This document shows positions 1-12,285 of a DNA stretch of 64,000 nucleotides, piece by piece; within the stretch, counting starts at the first letter, position 1, and each line of letters starts with the position of its first letter. A program made the translations under genes and the position numbers. A model generated the notes under the pieces. It ran no database searches. It saw only the letters and a program-made list of their open reading frames with translations, and was not told the origin of the DNA. The DNA lies in the NCBI RefSeq assembly GCF_003201835.2, contig NZ_CP029289.2, positions 1,364,001 to 1,428,000 of the forward strand, in the 5' to 3' direction. Origin of the DNA: Acidianus brierleyi. GTDB taxonomy: Archaea; Thermoproteota; Thermoprotei_A; Sulfolobales; Sulfolobaceae.

Positions 1-88
1 TTAAAGATGGAATTGCTCCTCTTTCTCTTGGAGATTTCTTTAGTAACTTACGAGATCTAGTCCTATTGCCTCTAGAATGTTTTACCAT
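1..88 (-). CDS. rpl21e: 50S ribosomal protein L21e (5' part, runs off the left edge)
   Basis: The reverse strand from 88 to the window edge encodes a very basic N-terminus beginning MVKHSRGNRTRSRKLLKK and continuing with SPRERGAIPSL, the characteristic start of archaeal/eukaryotic ribosomal protein L21e of the large subunit. Only 29 residues are in the window. The ATG follows an AT-rich leader. Identification rests on the recognisable N-terminal pattern only. Confidence 0.8.
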   Translation of the reverse strand, partial: MVKHSRGNRTRSRKLLKKSPRERGAIPSL

Positions 89-174
89 AATTTTACCCTA
101 CAGTAGGTAATAAAGATAGACAAATTAAATTTTTGGGAAAGATATTTAAGGGAATTTATCGCTAAAAATAATAG

Positions 175-280
<106 letters not shown>

Positions 281-880
281 TCTTTTGAAGATGCAAGAAA
301 TTAATTTTGAGATTAAATTCGTATAAGTGTAAATCAGTTACATGTTATTTATAAGTTAATATATCTAATACAGCGTAATATTAAAATGTAATTATTATAG
401 TTATATTATCATTGCTATATAGACTAGTTGAATTTTCTTAGATATTAAGTTGACTGATAGACATAAAATTCTAAATCTAACGTAAGATTAAAGATAAGCT
501 ATACGTTCTCTCTGAAAAATTTGAGAGATCACAAAGTATATTATCATATAATAAACTGCTCAGTTAACTATTGTAATATTATAAGTTCAAAATATTAACT
601 ATAACAAAACGCCGAAATTTTTATGTAAATGATTAATAAGATATTTACTCATATTGATATTTTTTGCTTAAATCCCATATTCTGTCTTTTTTAAGGAGTA
701 AGGAAGAGATCTAAAAAATAACTTTAGAAGATTATGAGTAGTTGATATCTAAATATTCTGACTTTTACTGTGAATATAATTAACCTTGAACGTATGTTAG
801 TTTTTAAATTCAGAAGAATTATATAATGACTAAATAATTTGTAATATATCTTACAAATTTCCATTACTAGTGAACTCCTA
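281..880. other. AT-rich intergenic stretch, no gene seen
   Basis: About 600 bases after tRNA-Leu that are rich in A+T with many stops in all frames. I see no convincing open frame, stable hairpin or repeat. The last part merges into the IS200/IS605-type remnant that starts near 900. Confidence 0.6.
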
Positions 881-899
881 CGGTGATTTTCACGAACAA

Positions 900-1070
900 C
901 ACTCCTAAACAAGAAGACAAGCTTTACAAGAGTGAGACTAAGAAGACTAGGTATAGGAGAGGAGGTAGTGAAGGCCCTCAAGTTGACCCAATCAAGTAGT
1001 TCCTTCGGCTCTTCAAGCCATCGCCTAGCCATGTTAGAGGCAAAGCATGTGGAGCTTACCACGCCCTAAC
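900..1070 (-). mobile_element. IS200/IS605-type element remnant, right-end part
   Basis: Read on the minus strand, this is the continuation of 2283-2430 across the later insertion at 1071-2278. It starts with the 3' arm of a hairpin (GGGCGTGG, complement of 1059-1066) followed by GC-richer sequence that resembles the 3' end and guide-RNA scaffold downstream of tnpB in IS200/IS605 elements. No intact tnpB frame is left. The outer boundary is not determined. Assignment is by pattern resemblance only. Confidence 0.45.
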
Positions 1071-2278
1071 CGGTAGACCCAAAATCATATTAGAAAAAAT
1101 ATCTCTGGTAGGATAATATCGAATTTATAAAAGATAAAGAAATTTATAAGAGTGTAAAGAATTGAAGAAAGGGTTTAAGGTGAGGGAGATGGAGTATTAC
1201 CACGTGAGATAGGAAGATGGTAACACCCGGTCTCCCTCACCAAAATAACATTCAACAAATAGGATATAAATTACTTTCCATGTTGAACTTCCAAGGGGAA
1301 AAGGTATATGAGGTAGCAAAAACTCTCATCTCCGCGTGTTTGTGGAACGACTCTGTAGAGAACAAGTCCAGAGCGTATGACGTATCCCCACAGACCGTGA
1401 GGAATTACGTAGAGAAACAAGGGATGGAAGTGATTGAAAAGCTATTGGAAAGAGCTAGGAAAATATCCTTGGAGATATTAAAGGGAGTGAATGAGATAGA
1501 TCTTTCAATAGACTGGACAACCAAGACGTGGTATGGGAAACCAGTGAAAGGGCTCGGGAGCTCTGAAAAAGGAAACTCGTGGAACTACGCAACTGCAACA
1601 ACCAAGTATAAGGGGAAAGTACTTTTACTTGCCTTTATTCCGCAAGTGAACGGTATGACTAAGGAAGAGATAGTGAAGATCCTCGTGGAGCAAGTAATGG
1701 CAATGGGATTCAAGATAAGGTTGATAACTCTTGACGCTGGTTTCTACACAGTTGATGTGCTCAATTTCATTTCACAGTTTAAGTATATAATTGCTGTGCC
1801 TGTTGGGGACGTGAAGGTGTTTGAGGAGTTTGACGGGGATTACACAACTAATAGTAAGTAGGAGGGATGAGCAGGTCAAGTTCAGGCTTCTCGTGTATAG
1901 CAAGGAAAAAGTGAGGAGAAAGAAGAGTCTTGTTTATTTTGCTAGGGCTACTAATCTAGATCTGCCCAAGAGGGAAGTGTTGGATTTGTACAATAAGGTA
2001 AGAGGTCCTATAGAGACCTCTTATAGGAACATTAAGGCTTTTCTTCCATTTACTAGTTCTACTAAGTTTGTTTTCCGCACGTTGATCTTCGTGCTGGCCA
2101 TTGTACTCTACTCCTTATATACCATATTCAAGGGGGAGGTGGGGAGAGAGGAGTTTAGATTATTATTAATTCTTTTATTTCCTGATTTATTCAATCCAGA
2201 GAATTTTACATTTAATGTAATTGAAACACTTATTTACACTATAGATTTATTTTTAAGGAGGTGATTTTGGGTCTACCG
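1071..2278 (+). mobile_element. ISH3-like insertion sequence (about 1.2 kb)
   Basis: A DDE transposase gene lies between perfect 17-bp terminal inverted repeats: CGGTAGACCCAAAATCA at 1071-1087 and its reverse complement at 2262-2278. The element is flanked by a 4-bp direct repeat TAAC (1067-1070 and 2279-2282), the expected target-site duplication. Size, inverted repeats and the Y/E signature of the transposase fit ISH3-family elements of Sulfolobales (such as those around 1.2 kb in Saccharolobus); exact family needs a database match. The element is inserted in the loop of a hairpin belonging to an IS200/IS605-type remnant. Confidence 0.85.
1217..2264 (+). pseudogene. DDE transposase of the ISH3-like element, frameshifted
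   Basis: Two overlapping frames make one transposase. The first (1217-1861) carries the N-terminal DNA-binding part and two catalytic aspartates (in LSIDWTTK and LITLDAGFY). The second (open from about 1821 to 2264) carries the third acidic residue in PIETSYRNIK and a hydrophobic C-terminal segment. The frame changes by +1 somewhere around 1825-1860, so a one-base insertion, or two-base loss, separates them. No slippery heptamer is obvious, so decay is more likely than programmed frameshifting. The two parts together, about 345 residues, are full length for the family. Confidence 0.8.
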
Positions 2279-2282
2279 TAAC

Positions 2283-2430
2283 GGACGTGGCTTCCTGCTT
2301 CAAAGCCCCACCTTGCCAGTTGTAGAGGGCGGAGCTCCACAGTGAGTGTCGTTCCGATCCCGAGCACTAATGTGACCCTACAGTGTCCCCTTATGTGACT
2401 GTTGAATGGAGTAGAAGCGTACCACATAGA
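2283..2430 (-). mobile_element. tnpB: IS200/IS605-type remnant, tnpB 3' end part
   Basis: On the minus strand this stretch reads into a short frame ending LQLARWGFEAGSHV, reminiscent of C-terminal tails of Sulfolobales TnpB (OrfB) proteins, directly before hairpin arm CCACGTCC (2283-2290). The frame is short and interrupted, so the gene is a relic. The other half of the hairpin and the element's right end lie at 900-1066, separated by the ISH3-like insertion. Confidence 0.45.
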
Positions 2431-2629
2431 CCCTCGCTTTAACCAAGGCGGTGACGCTTACTCCGTCAGTGATTGTAATTAAGAGAATATTCGAAAAAGA
2501 CGTATATAAGCCTTACAAAGGGGTTTATCCATCTCCACGGATGTAGTCTTCCGCTCCCTTTGAACCCCTGAATCTAATAAATGGAGTTAAATTCTTGCAT
2601 AAGAAATAGTTCCTAAGTATCGTATAAAA
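2431..2629. other. Intergenic sequence, partly GC-richer, no gene seen
   Basis: Two hundred bases between the transposon remnants and tRNA-Leu(CAG). The composition is GC-richer than normal intergenic DNA in this window, suggesting more transposon-derived sequence, but I cannot assign any gene or end structure. Confidence 0.4.
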
Positions 2630-2714
2630 TGCGGGGAGTGGGACTTGAACCCACGCAGGCCTTCGCCAATAGGGCCTGAACCTATCCCCTTTGGCCTAGC
2701 TCGGGCATCCCCGC
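2630..2714 (-). tRNA. tRNA-Leu(CAG)
   Basis: On the minus strand the acceptor GCGGGGA/TCCCCGC has discriminator A. The anticodon stem ATAGG/CCTAT closes loop TTCAGGC, with anticodon CAG (plus-strand 2676-2678). There is a class II variable arm and no intron. The 3' half is nearly the same as that of tRNA-Leu(TAA) at 176-280, in opposite orientation. Confidence 0.93.
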
Positions 2715-2755
2715 TTACTAGTATAAATTAACTATAATCTAATAAAAATAACTTG

Positions 2756-2856
2756 CGCCGGGGACGGGATTTGAACCCGTGTGTCCTTGGAAGGACAGTG
2801 GGTAGCTTGCAATCTGGTCTCGAGCCCACCCCCTTAGTCCACTCGGGCACCCCGGC
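2756..2856 (-). tRNA. tRNA-Ser(CGA) with 15-nt intron
   Basis: Acceptor GCCGGGG/CCCCGGC with discriminator G, as in archaeal serine tRNAs. The anticodon stem GTGGG/CCCAC closes loop CTCGAGA, with anticodon CGA at plus-strand 2820-2822. An intron of about 15 nt (plus-strand 2803-2817) sits directly 3' of the loop. The long variable arm TGTCCTTCCAAGGACA confirms class II. Confidence 0.92.
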
Positions 2857-2891
2857 ATATAGCATATTAATATACTTCTAAAAAATTAAAA

Positions 2892-3803
2892 TTATGCCGG
2901 AATATAAGTAGGATTACTTTCTGTAGATATCTTATTTTGTTTTATCATTTCCTGGCGTATATATTTAGGTATACTGAATATAGTATGATGAGTTTCTCCA
3001 TCATAAAATCTTAGTTCGCCATTTATCCTTTCCTTAATCTTTTTATCAATATCTTCTTTAGAAAGGTCAATAGGATTAATATAATCAGAAGCGTAAACAA
3101 ATCCCCATAATCCGTCAAATGCAGGTACGTATACTATTGATGTTACAACATACTGGAAAATATGTTTTAATGTATTATATATAGTGGTAAAAGTATCAGT
3201 GTTAAATGATGGAGAAGTAGCTTGAGTAACCATACCTCCGCCTACATTTATATGCTTTTTAAGCTTTTCATAGAATTCTTTTGTATACAATTTGTAAGAT
3301 GTGTTTCCTAATATAGGATCAGTAAGATCTAATATAATTGCATCATAATTATCGTTATTATTATCAAAAAAATTATATGCATCGCTAATTATTATCTTAG
3401 ATCTAGGATCATCAAAAGAACCTTTATGCCATTCTTGAAGATATTTTTTTGCAAAGTCTATTACTGACTGATCTATATCTACCATAACGCTCTCAGTAAC
3501 TAATTTGTGCCTTAATACCTCCCTAAGTGTAGCACCCTCTCCACCGCCTAATATAAGAACATTTTTAGGATTTTTTATGCTTAAAAGTAAAGGATGAACT
3601 AACGTTTCATGATATATAAATTCGTCAAATACACTAGATTGAATTTTGCCATCTATAATGAGGGTCTTGCCAAACCTAGTTAATTCCGCTACCATAATTC
3701 TCTGATATGATGTTTTTATATCCTCTATTACTCTATCAATCAAATGCCCATGAAACTCACAAGGATATTGCCATTCTAAATGCCAGCTCCATCCATATTG
3801 CAT
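2892..3803 (-). CDS. speE: Polyamine aminopropyltransferase (spermidine synthase family)
   Basis: The 303-residue protein has the spermidine-synthase fold. The decarboxylated-SAM loop [17 protein letters not shown] lies near residues 83-100, the acidic residue of MVDID near 108-112, and the catalytic-region motif ILDLTDP near 157. It transfers aminopropyl groups to a polyamine acceptor in the cytosol; in Sulfolobales this enzyme family often favours agmatine or longer acceptors, which cannot be decided here. Its ATG overlaps the stop of L37e upstream by one base (TAATG), so it is the last gene of an LSm-L37e-speE operon. Confidence 0.92.
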   Translation of the reverse strand: MQYGWSWHLEWQYPCEFHGHLIDRVIEDIKTSYQRIMVAELTRFGKTLIIDGKIQSSVFDEFIYHETLVHPLLLSIKNPKNVLILGGGEGATLREVLRHKLVTESVMVDIDQSVIDFAKKYLQEWHKGSFDDPRSKIIISDAYNFFDNNNDNYDAIILDLTDPILGNTSYKLYTKEFYEKLKKHINVGGGMVTQATSPSFNTDTFTTIYNTLKHIFQYVVTSIVYVPAFDGLWGFVYASDYINPIDLSKEDIDKKIKERINGELRFYDGETHHTIFSIPKYIRQEMIKQNKISTESNPTYIPA

Positions 3804-3988
3804 TACTTAATCCTTACCCCGTTAACCTTTTTATTCTGCCATGAGTAGCTTCTTATTCTCTTAGATTTTCCAAACCCGCATGCTGCACAGTAGTGTTTAG
3901 TTACATTATATGAATTTCTTCCACATCGTCTGCATCTAATATGTGTATAATTGTTATTCATTTTTCCAAATGAAGGTGTACCTTTCAT
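3803..3988 (-). CDS. rpl37e: 50S ribosomal protein L37e
   Basis: A 61-residue basic protein with a zinc ribbon, [20 protein letters not shown], between residues 19 and 38, followed by the basic [15 protein letters not shown] tail typical of L37e in the large subunit. Length is right for the family. It lies 14 bases downstream of the LSm gene and overlaps speE by one base. The LSm-L37e pairing is common in archaea and supports both calls. Confidence 0.95.
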   Translation of the reverse strand: MKGTPSFGKMNNNYTHIRCRRCGRNSYNVTKHYCAACGFGKSKRIRSYSWQNKKVNGVRIK

Positions 3989-4002
3989 ATTACCTCACTG
4001 AT

Positions 4003-4230
4003 TTATTGTTGTATAGGCGAAATAAGTATAACATTATCTCCTCTTATAACTATCGTACCTATTTTTTTTCCACTTCCGTCTGACTGAATCTCTTCAGAAT
4101 CTGAAAGTACTAGATTCATATGTTGATCATAACTCTTTAAAGTTCCTCTGACTTCCTTACTTCCCTTTAGTTTTACTAGTACTAAACTTCCTAAAGATTC
4201 TGCGAGTAACTTATGCGCGGTTTCTGCCAA
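4003..4230 (-). CDS. Sm-like archaeal protein (LSm, SmAP1 type)
   Basis: A 75-residue protein with both Sm motifs: Sm1 over residues 13-45 ([28 protein letters not shown]) and the Sm2 signature IRGDNVILI near residues 62-70. Archaeal LSm proteins form heptameric rings that bind U-rich RNA. It starts the L37e-speE operon. A second, longer LSm protein (SmAP3) is at 19754-20191. Confidence 0.95.
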   Translation of the reverse strand: MAETAHKLLAESLGSLVLVKLKGSKEVRGTLKSYDQHMNLVLSDSEEIQSDGSGKKIGTIVIRGDNVILISPIQQ

Positions 4231-4285
4231 AATCTCACCTACACGATAAAAGGAACAACTAATTTATAAATTATTTGACAATTAG

Positions 4286-4375
4286 TCCCGCCGCGGGGAC
4301 TTGAACCCCGGACCACCCGGTAACTGCCCTCTATCTACAGCCGGGCGCTCTAAAACCGGGCTGAGCTACGGCGGG
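4286..4375 (-). tRNA. tRNA-Tyr(GTA) with 13-nt intron
   Basis: Acceptor CCCGCCG/CGGCGGG with the C1-G72 pair that marks archaeal tyrosine tRNA, and discriminator A. The anticodon stem CCCGG/CCGGG closes loop CTGTAGA, with anticodon GTA. Thirteen bases (plus-strand 4321-4333) form a canonical intron just 3' of the loop. Confidence 0.93.
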
Positions 4376-5023
<648 letters not shown>

Positions 5024-5145
5024 TCGACTAACTTATATATTAACGCATACTTAAAAGATTAATTTATATGAAATTCGTCTTAACGTATAGATTATAAAAA
5101 TACATATAATCGTATTGGATTACAAAAAAGAGATTTATTGAGAAA

Positions 5146-7077
5146 TTATACTACTCTTAAACTATCAAGTATATTTGGTGCATAAATACTGGCGCTCTTT
5201 ATCCCTAATCTTTCCTTTTCTTTTTGATTTTCTATTATTCTCATAAAAGATCTTATAGATGAAGCTTCTCCATGATCTAATACAATATTTCTAGGCTTTG
5301 GACTTAAGTCTCTTAAAAAGTTAAGTAATTGGATTTTATCTGAATGCCCAGAAAATCCATCTACTGTTTCTACTTCCATGTTTATACTAATGTTTTCTAT
5401 TCTTCCGTCTCTGTTTATTATCTGAACTTCCTTAGATCCATCTCTTACTTTTCTACCTAATGTTCCTTCAGCTTGATAACTTACAAAAATTATAGAATTT
5501 CTCGAATCAGATGCCATATTTTTGAAGAACTCTACTGCAGGACCGCCGTTTAACATTCCAGATGTAGCTAATATTATACTTGGATCTCCTTGGGCAATAT
5601 CCTCTTTATATCCTTCTATTCTCTTGAACATTTCGGATACAAAGGGATTTTCGTCTTTATAGAGTATAGAATCCCTAACTTCTTTACTTAACCATTCTGG
5701 ATATGCAGTATGTATAGCTGTAACTTCATCAAATAATCCAGTTACATATACTGGAACTTCTGGAATTAACTTTCTCTTCATAGCATCGTTTATAACGAGC
5801 ATCATTTCTTGCCCTCTACCTACTGCTAGTACGGGTATGAGAACTTTACCTCCTCTACTTATGGTCTTATTAATTATTTCTATTAATTCGGCTTCAGATT
5901 CTTCCCTATTTGTTTGTCTTTGTGCGCCATATGTAGTTTCCATTATAAGTGTATCTACTTTAGGAAACTCATTAACTGCTCTATCTAGTAACCTTGTCTT
6001 AGCATACTTAAAATCACCAGTATATACTACGTTATGTAGACCATCTCCTATATGTAAATGTGCCATTGCTGAACCTAGAATATGGCCTGCGTTATAAAAT
6101 GTTAAACGTATGTCTGGAGCAACATCGGTTACCTCTTCATAATCTAATGTTATAGTATGAACTAATTCTTTTCTTACTTCTTTAGCAGAATACGGTAAAG
6201 GTCTACCTTCCTTTTCGGCTACGTCTAAGAGATCTAGTTGCATTAATGCCATTACGTCTCTTGTAGGCTGTGTAGTATATACTGGACCTTCGTATCCATA
6301 TTTAAAAAGAAATGGTACCATTCCACAATGATCTAAGTGTGCATGTGTAATTATTACCGCGTCTAGATCTTCTAATCTTAATTGATCAATGTCAAGCTTA
6401 GGATACATTTTCTCTCCAAAATTAACGCTAGGATTAACACCGGTATCCAAAAGAACTCTACTTTCGCTAGTTTCTACTAGAACTGCAGATCTACCTATCT
6501 CCTGAAATGCACCTAAAGCTGTTATTCTCACATATCGATCCTTATATATTACCTCTCTATGTATTCTTTCTCCGAACGTCTTTAGAATTTTTGCTCTATA
6601 TTCAGTCTCATTATATATATGAGTAAGAACACTTTCTACGGTCTTTGATTTTATAGGGGGTTCTCTAATTATTTCTGGTCTCCAAAATGTTTCTAAGAAT
6701 ATTTTTTGTTGTATTGATCCGCCTTTACCTATAACTAGACCAGGTTTTTTTGCTCTTATTAATACTTCACCTAACTCGTCATCAAATTTTATATCAACTA
6801 TTTGCGCTTCTTGAGGAACTAGATTCTTTATTATTTCTATTGTTTCTTTTTCATCTTTCCTTATTGACCTATCTGCTTTAATAACTATTCGCTTTTTAAT
6901 TTCCTTAGCTATTTTTTTTATAGATTCGACATTACTTGATAGAAATGACGGATTTTTAACATATACTGCTATTTCCGGACCTTCGAATTCTATTCTAGTT
7001 ATTTGCGCATCTTTTGGTAGTCCGTTATATATCGAAGATATTATGCTTAGCCTATTATTAGACACTATACTCACCAA
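5146..7077 (-). CDS. fttA: FttA/aCPSF1: KH-metallo-beta-lactamase-beta-CASP ribonuclease, transcription termination factor
   Basis: A protein of 643 residues. The N-terminal 140 residues form two KH-like RNA-binding domains, the second with the loop [13 protein letters not shown]. The metallo-beta-lactamase core follows, with the zinc motif THAHLDHCG near residue 243, then the beta-CASP domain and a C-terminal histidine motif (FSGHSD, LDHGEA). This architecture is specific to archaeal CPSF73 homologues, which cleave nascent RNA at U-rich sites and cause factor-dependent termination. It is divergently transcribed from the G1P dehydrogenase gene. Length is as expected. Confidence 0.95.
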   Translation of the reverse strand: MVSIVSNNRLSIISSIYNGLPKDAQITRIEFEGPEIAVYVKNPSFLSSNVESIKKIAKEIKKRIVIKADRSIRKDEKETIEIIKNLVPQEAQIVDIKFDDELGEVLIRAKKPGLVIGKGGSIQQKIFLETFWRPEIIREPPIKSKTVESVLTHIYNETEYRAKILKTFGERIHREVIYKDRYVRITALGAFQEIGRSAVLVETSESRVLLDTGVNPSVNFGEKMYPKLDIDQLRLEDLDAVIITHAHLDHCGMVPFLFKYGYEGPVYTTQPTRDVMALMQLDLLDVAEKEGRPLPYSAKEVRKELVHTITLDYEEVTDVAPDIRLTFYNAGHILGSAMAHLHIGDGLHNVVYTGDFKYAKTRLLDRAVNEFPKVDTLIMETTYGAQRQTNREESEAELIEIINKTISRGGKVLIPVLAVGRGQEMMLVINDAMKRKLIPEVPVYVTGLFDEVTAIHTAYPEWLSKEVRDSILYKDENPFVSEMFKRIEGYKEDIAQGDPSIILATSGMLNGGPAVEFFKNMASDSRNSIIFVSYQAEGTLGRKVRDGSKEVQIINRDGRIENISINMEVETVDGFSGHSDKIQLLNFLRDLSPKPRNIVLDHGEASSIRSFMRIIENQKEKERLGIKSASIYAPNILDSLRVV

Positions 7078-7129
7078 GAAATAGAAACCAACAACATTAA
7101 TCCTTACTTTTTAATATTTAAATCTTGTC

Positions 7130-8197
7130 ATGTATATTATGGCATCAGAAGAACATATAATAGATTTACCAAAGAGAATTTATGTTGGTAATGGGATAAT
7201 AGATAAATTACATGAATACTTTTATCAATTAAACTCGTTATCTCCGTTTTTAATTATAACTGGTCATAATATAAGAAAAATTGTAGTAAGTAAAATTCTT
7301 GACGAAATAGGAAATATAGAAAGCAATATTGAAGTAGAAGAAGTAGAAGAAGCTAATATTGATGAGGCCACTAGAATAGAGGAAATAGCAAAAAAGATGA
7401 ATACAAATACTATAATAGGTGTAGGTGGAGGTAAAAGTATAGATATCGCAAAATATACTGCATTTAGACTAAATAAAGATTTTATAAGCATACCTACAGC
7501 TCCATCACATGATGGAATAACATCGCCTTTTGCATCAATAAAAGGATTAGGAAAGCCAGTATCTATGAAGGCTAAAGGCCCAATGGCTATTATTGCAGAT
7601 ATAGATATAATGAGTTCTGCTCCTAAAAGGTTAATAAACGCTGGAATAGGAGACACTGTAGGTAAAATAGTAGCAGTTAGAGATTGGAGACTAGCCGCAA
7701 AATTAAGAGGCGAGTATTATGGAGATTACACTGCATCTTTAGCTCTTCTTTCTGCAAAACACGCATTAAACTGCACAAAGATAATAAATAGAGACCTAAA
7801 ATATGGTGTAAGATTACTCACGGAAGCACTAATAAGTAGTGGAGTAGCTATGGGTATGGCAGGGAGTACGAGACCCGCTAGTGGATCTGAACATCTTTTT
7901 GCGCATGCTGTAGAGATGTTATACCCTAATTCAGCATTACACGGAGAATTAGTAGGAATCGGAACAATAATAATGGCATATATTCATGGAATAAAATGGA
8001 AAGAAATAAAAAGAGCATTAGCTAGGATAGGATTTCCTTTAACTGCTAAAGAGCTAGGAATACCACGAGAAATCGTAATAAAAGCATTAACAATAGCCCA
8101 TACTATAAGACCAGAAAGATATACAATACTTGGAGATAGAGGATTGACATGGAGTTCTGCTGAAAAAATAGCAAAAGATACTGGAATAATAGATTAA
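7130..8197 (+). CDS. egsA: sn-glycerol-1-phosphate dehydrogenase
   Basis: The 355-residue protein belongs to the iron/zinc alcohol-dehydrogenase-like family: dinucleotide-binding [28 protein letters not shown], and metal-ligand histidines in [12 protein letters not shown] and the later LHGELV. It reduces dihydroxyacetone phosphate to sn-glycerol-1-phosphate, the archaeal lipid backbone. A TATA-like TTAATATTTA at 7111-7120 would place transcription start near 7140, so the second ATG at 7139 (MASEEHII) is a likely leaderless start. It converges on the FKBP gene with a 2-base gap. The partner enzyme GGGP synthase is at 41296-42054. Confidence 0.95.
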   Translation: MYIMASEEHIIDLPKRIYVGNGIIDKLHEYFYQLNSLSPFLIITGHNIRKIVVSKILDEIGNIESNIEVEEVEEANIDEATRIEEIAKKMNTNTIIGVGGGKSIDIAKYTAFRLNKDFISIPTAPSHDGITSPFASIKGLGKPVSMKAKGPMAIIADIDIMSSAPKRLINAGIGDTVGKIVAVRDWRLAAKLRGEYYGDYTASLALLSAKHALNCTKIINRDLKYGVRLLTEALISSGVAMGMAGSTRPASGSEHLFAHAVEMLYPNSALHGELVGIGTIIMAYIHGIKWKEIKRALARIGFPLTAKELGIPREIVIKALTIAHTIRPERYTILGDRGLTWSSAEKIAKDTGIID

Positions 8198-8199
8198 AT

Positions 8200-8892
8200 T
8201 TAAAAAACGGACTTATCGTATTTTTCAGTGTAGCTTACAACCGATTCTGGAAGAACAAACGTTATTATATCCTTTGCTAACATGAATTTCCTCATCTGTA
8301 TATCTTCTAGAAGGAAAATATCCTTATTTACGTTAAAATTAACATTTTTCTTATCATCTGTAATTTCAAAGTTTAGTTTAGGATTACTACCGAACCATCT
8401 CTCTAATAAAGCCGAAATTTTTTCCTTATCGTCTTGTAATTGTTTAACTATTTTTACCTGATATAAAATAGTCTTTCCTGCATAAGGATGATTAAGATCT
8501 ATAATTACTCTTCCACCGCTTACGCTTTTTATAGTAGCTAAAGAACCATCCTGAAGTCTTATTACCATATTTGGATAAGGGCTAATACCTTGTCTTTTTA
8601 ATTCTCCTAATGATACTATTTTTATTTTTGTAGGATCTCTTTCTCCATATGCTTTATCTGGAGTAACTTCTATGGTTTTTTCTTCGTTTATATTAAAATT
8701 ATATAATGCCTCTTCAAGCCCTTTTACTAATCTATGTTCTCCTAATATAACAAGTTGTGGCCCATATTTTTTTTCTGAATTGAAAATATTAGCTTTTTTT
8801 GCCTCTTCCTCAATAGTTGTATCAATTATTTCATTAGTATCCTTTATTTTTGCAGTATAATCTATATATAGGAAATCATTATCCTTGAACAT
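8200..8892 (-). CDS. FKBP-type peptidyl-prolyl isomerase (SlyD-like)
   Basis: A 230-residue protein. An FKBP domain starts at residue 5 ([21 protein letters not shown]), has the [19 protein letters not shown] segment and the inserted-flap domain ([12 protein letters not shown] to [18 protein letters not shown]), the layout of archaeal long FKBP/SlyD chaperone-isomerases. The C-terminal 75 residues are a family-specific extension of unknown role. No signal peptide is visible, so a cytosolic folding helper is likely. Confidence 0.9.
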   Translation of the reverse strand: MFKDNDFLYIDYTAKIKDTNEIIDTTIEEEAKKANIFNSEKKYGPQLVILGEHRLVKGLEEALYNFNINEEKTIEVTPDKAYGERDPTKIKIVSLGELKRQGISPYPNMVIRLQDGSLATIKSVSGGRVIIDLNHPYAGKTILYQVKIVKQLQDDKEKISALLERWFGSNPKLNFEITDDKKNVNFNVNKDIFLLEDIQMRKFMLAKDIITFVLPESVVSYTEKYDKSVF

Positions 8893-8948
8893 ATGAATCT
8901 AGAACCACTAAAGGTTAAGGATTTTAAAATTAGTTGTTAGAAAAGAGA

Positions 8949-9034
8949 TGGGCCCGGAGGGATTTGAACCCTCGACCACTCGGTATCTCAACAGGCTATG
9001 AGCCGAGCGCTCTACCTAGCTGAGCTACGGGCCC
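8949..9034 (-). tRNA. tRNA-Met(CAT), elongator type, with about 12-nt intron
   Basis: Acceptor GGGCCCG/CGGGCCC with discriminator A. Anticodon stem CTCGG/CCGAG closes a loop beginning CTCATA, with anticodon CAT. About 12 bases (GCCTGTTGAGAT on the minus strand) form an intron at the canonical position. It lacks the features of archaeal initiator tRNA (A1-U72, three G-C pairs in the anticodon stem), so elongator methionine is favoured; an isoleucine tRNA with modified CAT is the alternative. Confidence 0.88.
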
Positions 9035-9081
9035 ACTTCTATTTTCTATAAAATAATCCCTTATAAGACTTACGTAAAAAA

Positions 9082-10332
9082 TTATGTGCCGTATTTCCAT
9101 TGTTTTATATACTCTTTTTGTTCTTCAGTCATGGTCTCTATTTCTATACCCATACCTTTTAGTTTAAGAAATGCCACTTGCTCGTCTATATCTAAAGGTA
9201 CATTATAAACTCTTTTTTCTATAGATAAATGATTTTTTACAATATAATCTACTGATAAGGCTTGATTAGAAAAGCTAAGATCCATAACCTCACTAGGATG
9301 TCCTTCTGCGGCTGCTAAGTTTACTAATCGACCATCTGCCAGTAAATACACTTTATTCCCATTAGGTAATTCGTATTCTTCTGTATATGGTCTTATGGTT
9401 CTAATATTTTTGGCTATTTCTTTCAATCCTTTAACATCTATTTCAACATTAAAATGTCCAGCATTAGCTAGTATAGCACCGTTCTTCATTAGGAGTATAT
9501 GATCTTTGGATATTACGTTTATATTTCCAGTAGCTGTAACAAATAGATCTCCAATTTTAGCTGCGTCTTTCATAGGCATTACATCAAATCCATCCATCAA
9601 AGCTTCTAATGCCCTTAACGGACTTACCTCCACTACTATCACTCTAGCTCCCATTCCTCTTAATCTAGATGCTATGCCTCTGCCAACCCAACCATAACCT
9701 ACTACTACAGCTACCTTACCAGCTATCAAAATATTTGTAGCCCTTAAAATACCATCTATTGCACTTTGTCCAGTTCCTACTCTATTGTCAAATAAGTATT
9801 TTGTAAATGCATTGTTAACTGCTATAACGGGATAAAGCAATACTCCTTGTTCTTCCATGGCTTTTAATCTTATTACTCCAGTCGTAGTCTCTTCTGTACC
9901 TCCAAATAGTTTAATATTCCTATATTTTTCATGAATAAGAGCATGTAAATCTCCGCCATCATCCATAACAACGTTTGGCTCATACTTTAGAATTTCGTTC
10001 ATATTATTGTAATAATCTGTTTCTGACTCTCCTTTCCATGCGAAAACATGTATTCCATCATATTTAACAAGAGCCGCCGCTACATCGTCTTGAGTAGAAA
10101 GTGGATTACTTCCTGCCAGGTATATATCAGCTCCAGCTGCCTTTAATGTTCTAACTAAAGCTGCAGTTTCTTTAGTTACATGTAAGACTGCACTAATTCT
10201 TATACCTTTAAAAGCTTGAGAAGAAGATAGTTGTTGTCTTATGCTAATTAATGCTGGCATATGCATTTCTGCCCATTCTATTTGTTTCTTACCTTGATCT
10301 GCAAGTGACAGATCCTTTACATTATATTCCAT
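9082..10332 (-). CDS. ahcY: S-adenosyl-L-homocysteine hydrolase
   Basis: The 416-residue enzyme hydrolyses SAH to adenosine and homocysteine using bound NAD. The NAD-binding loop [20 protein letters not shown] lies near residue 208; TETGxQS-like and substrate-binding segments ([23 protein letters not shown]) and the C-terminal LEVEKRVY-like part are present. Length matches the archaeal short form, which lacks the insertion found in some bacteria. It recycles the by-product of the many SAM-dependent methyltransferases in this window. The start ATG lies a short distance from TrpB2, which is upstream on the same strand. Confidence 0.96.
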   Translation of the reverse strand: MEYNVKDLSLADQGKKQIEWAEMHMPALISIRQQLSSSQAFKGIRISAVLHVTKETAALVRTLKAAGADIYLAGSNPLSTQDDVAAALVKYDGIHVFAWKGESETDYYNNMNEILKYEPNVVMDDGGDLHALIHEKYRNIKLFGGTEETTTGVIRLKAMEEQGVLLYPVIAVNNAFTKYLFDNRVGTGQSAIDGILRATNILIAGKVAVVVGYGWVGRGIASRLRGMGARVIVVEVSPLRALEALMDGFDVMPMKDAAKIGDLFVTATGNINVISKDHILLMKNGAILANAGHFNVEIDVKGLKEIAKNIRTIRPYTEEYELPNGNKVYLLADGRLVNLAAAEGHPSEVMDLSFSNQALSVDYIVKNHLSIEKRVYNVPLDIDEQVAFLKLKGMGIEIETMTEEQKEYIKQWKYGT

Positions 10333-10371
10333 GCCTAAATAAAGATAAAACTACATTATTAAATTTAAAAC

Positions 10372-11679
<1,308 letters not shown>

Positions 11680-11719
11680 TTAAGATTTTAAGTAATTATC
11701 TAATAAAGAGATAAAGGAA

Positions 11720-11795
<76 letters not shown>

Positions 11796-11835
11796 TACTT
11801 TATTTCTATCCGTTTTATACTTTTATAGTTTTCTT

Positions 11836-12285
11836 TTAGTTTTTGCTATTATTGATTACACAATAAAGTAACGCACCCAAAGAAGCCACTGGACCAATAT
11901 CTAATTTTATTCTAGGGAGTCTAACTATTTCACCAAGACTTTGTTCAATTTTTGTAAATCCACTTTCTATTCCTGAAAATACTATTAATGTTTTTTTATT
12001 ATAATCTATACTATCTGGATGCAATTCCTTATCAGAGTAATTTGATAAAAGGTATACGTTATCTGGATGCAATAATTCTATTGCGTCTTTAAGATCAGGT
12101 AAAACTATAAACGATTTGCCTTGTTTAAAAGCCAATTTACTTAAATCTGGTATACCTGTTTGCGCGGCAGTCCCACTAACTTTAGTTATTACAAAATATT
12201 TAATATCAAAATTAAATACTGCTTTAGAAAAATCCATCAATCTTTGATAACTTGCAATATTATGTAGACCTATCATTATCACCAA
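11836..12285 (-). CDS. Conserved crenarchaeal protein, often named RecB-family nuclease
   Basis: A 149-residue protein starting [21 protein letters not shown]. It has repeated beta-strand/helix character with the conserved-looking [23 protein letters not shown] and the C-terminal [16 protein letters not shown]. Relatives in Sulfolobales are often labelled RecB-like nuclease, but I see no clear PD-(D/E)xK motif, and the C-terminal glycine-rich segment is more reminiscent of a knotted SPOUT-like fold. Function is therefore open. It overlaps the DNA methyltransferase by 26 bases and is the last gene of the MBF1-to-methyltransferase operon. Confidence 0.75.
   Translation of the reverse strand: MVIMIGLHNIASYQRLMDFSKAVFNFDIKYFVITKVSGTAAQTGIPDLSKLAFKQGKSFIVLPDLKDAIELLHPDNVYLLSNYSDKELHPDSIDYNKKTLIVFSGIESGFTKIEQSLGEIVRLPRIKLDIGPVASLGALLYCVINNSKN

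Noticed and set aside
724..1062. Minus-strand open frame of 112 codons
   Set aside because: It lies in the IS200/IS605-type remnant and AT-rich flank, has no promoter or ribosome site and low-complexity C-terminal half; better explained as transposon 3' end sequence.
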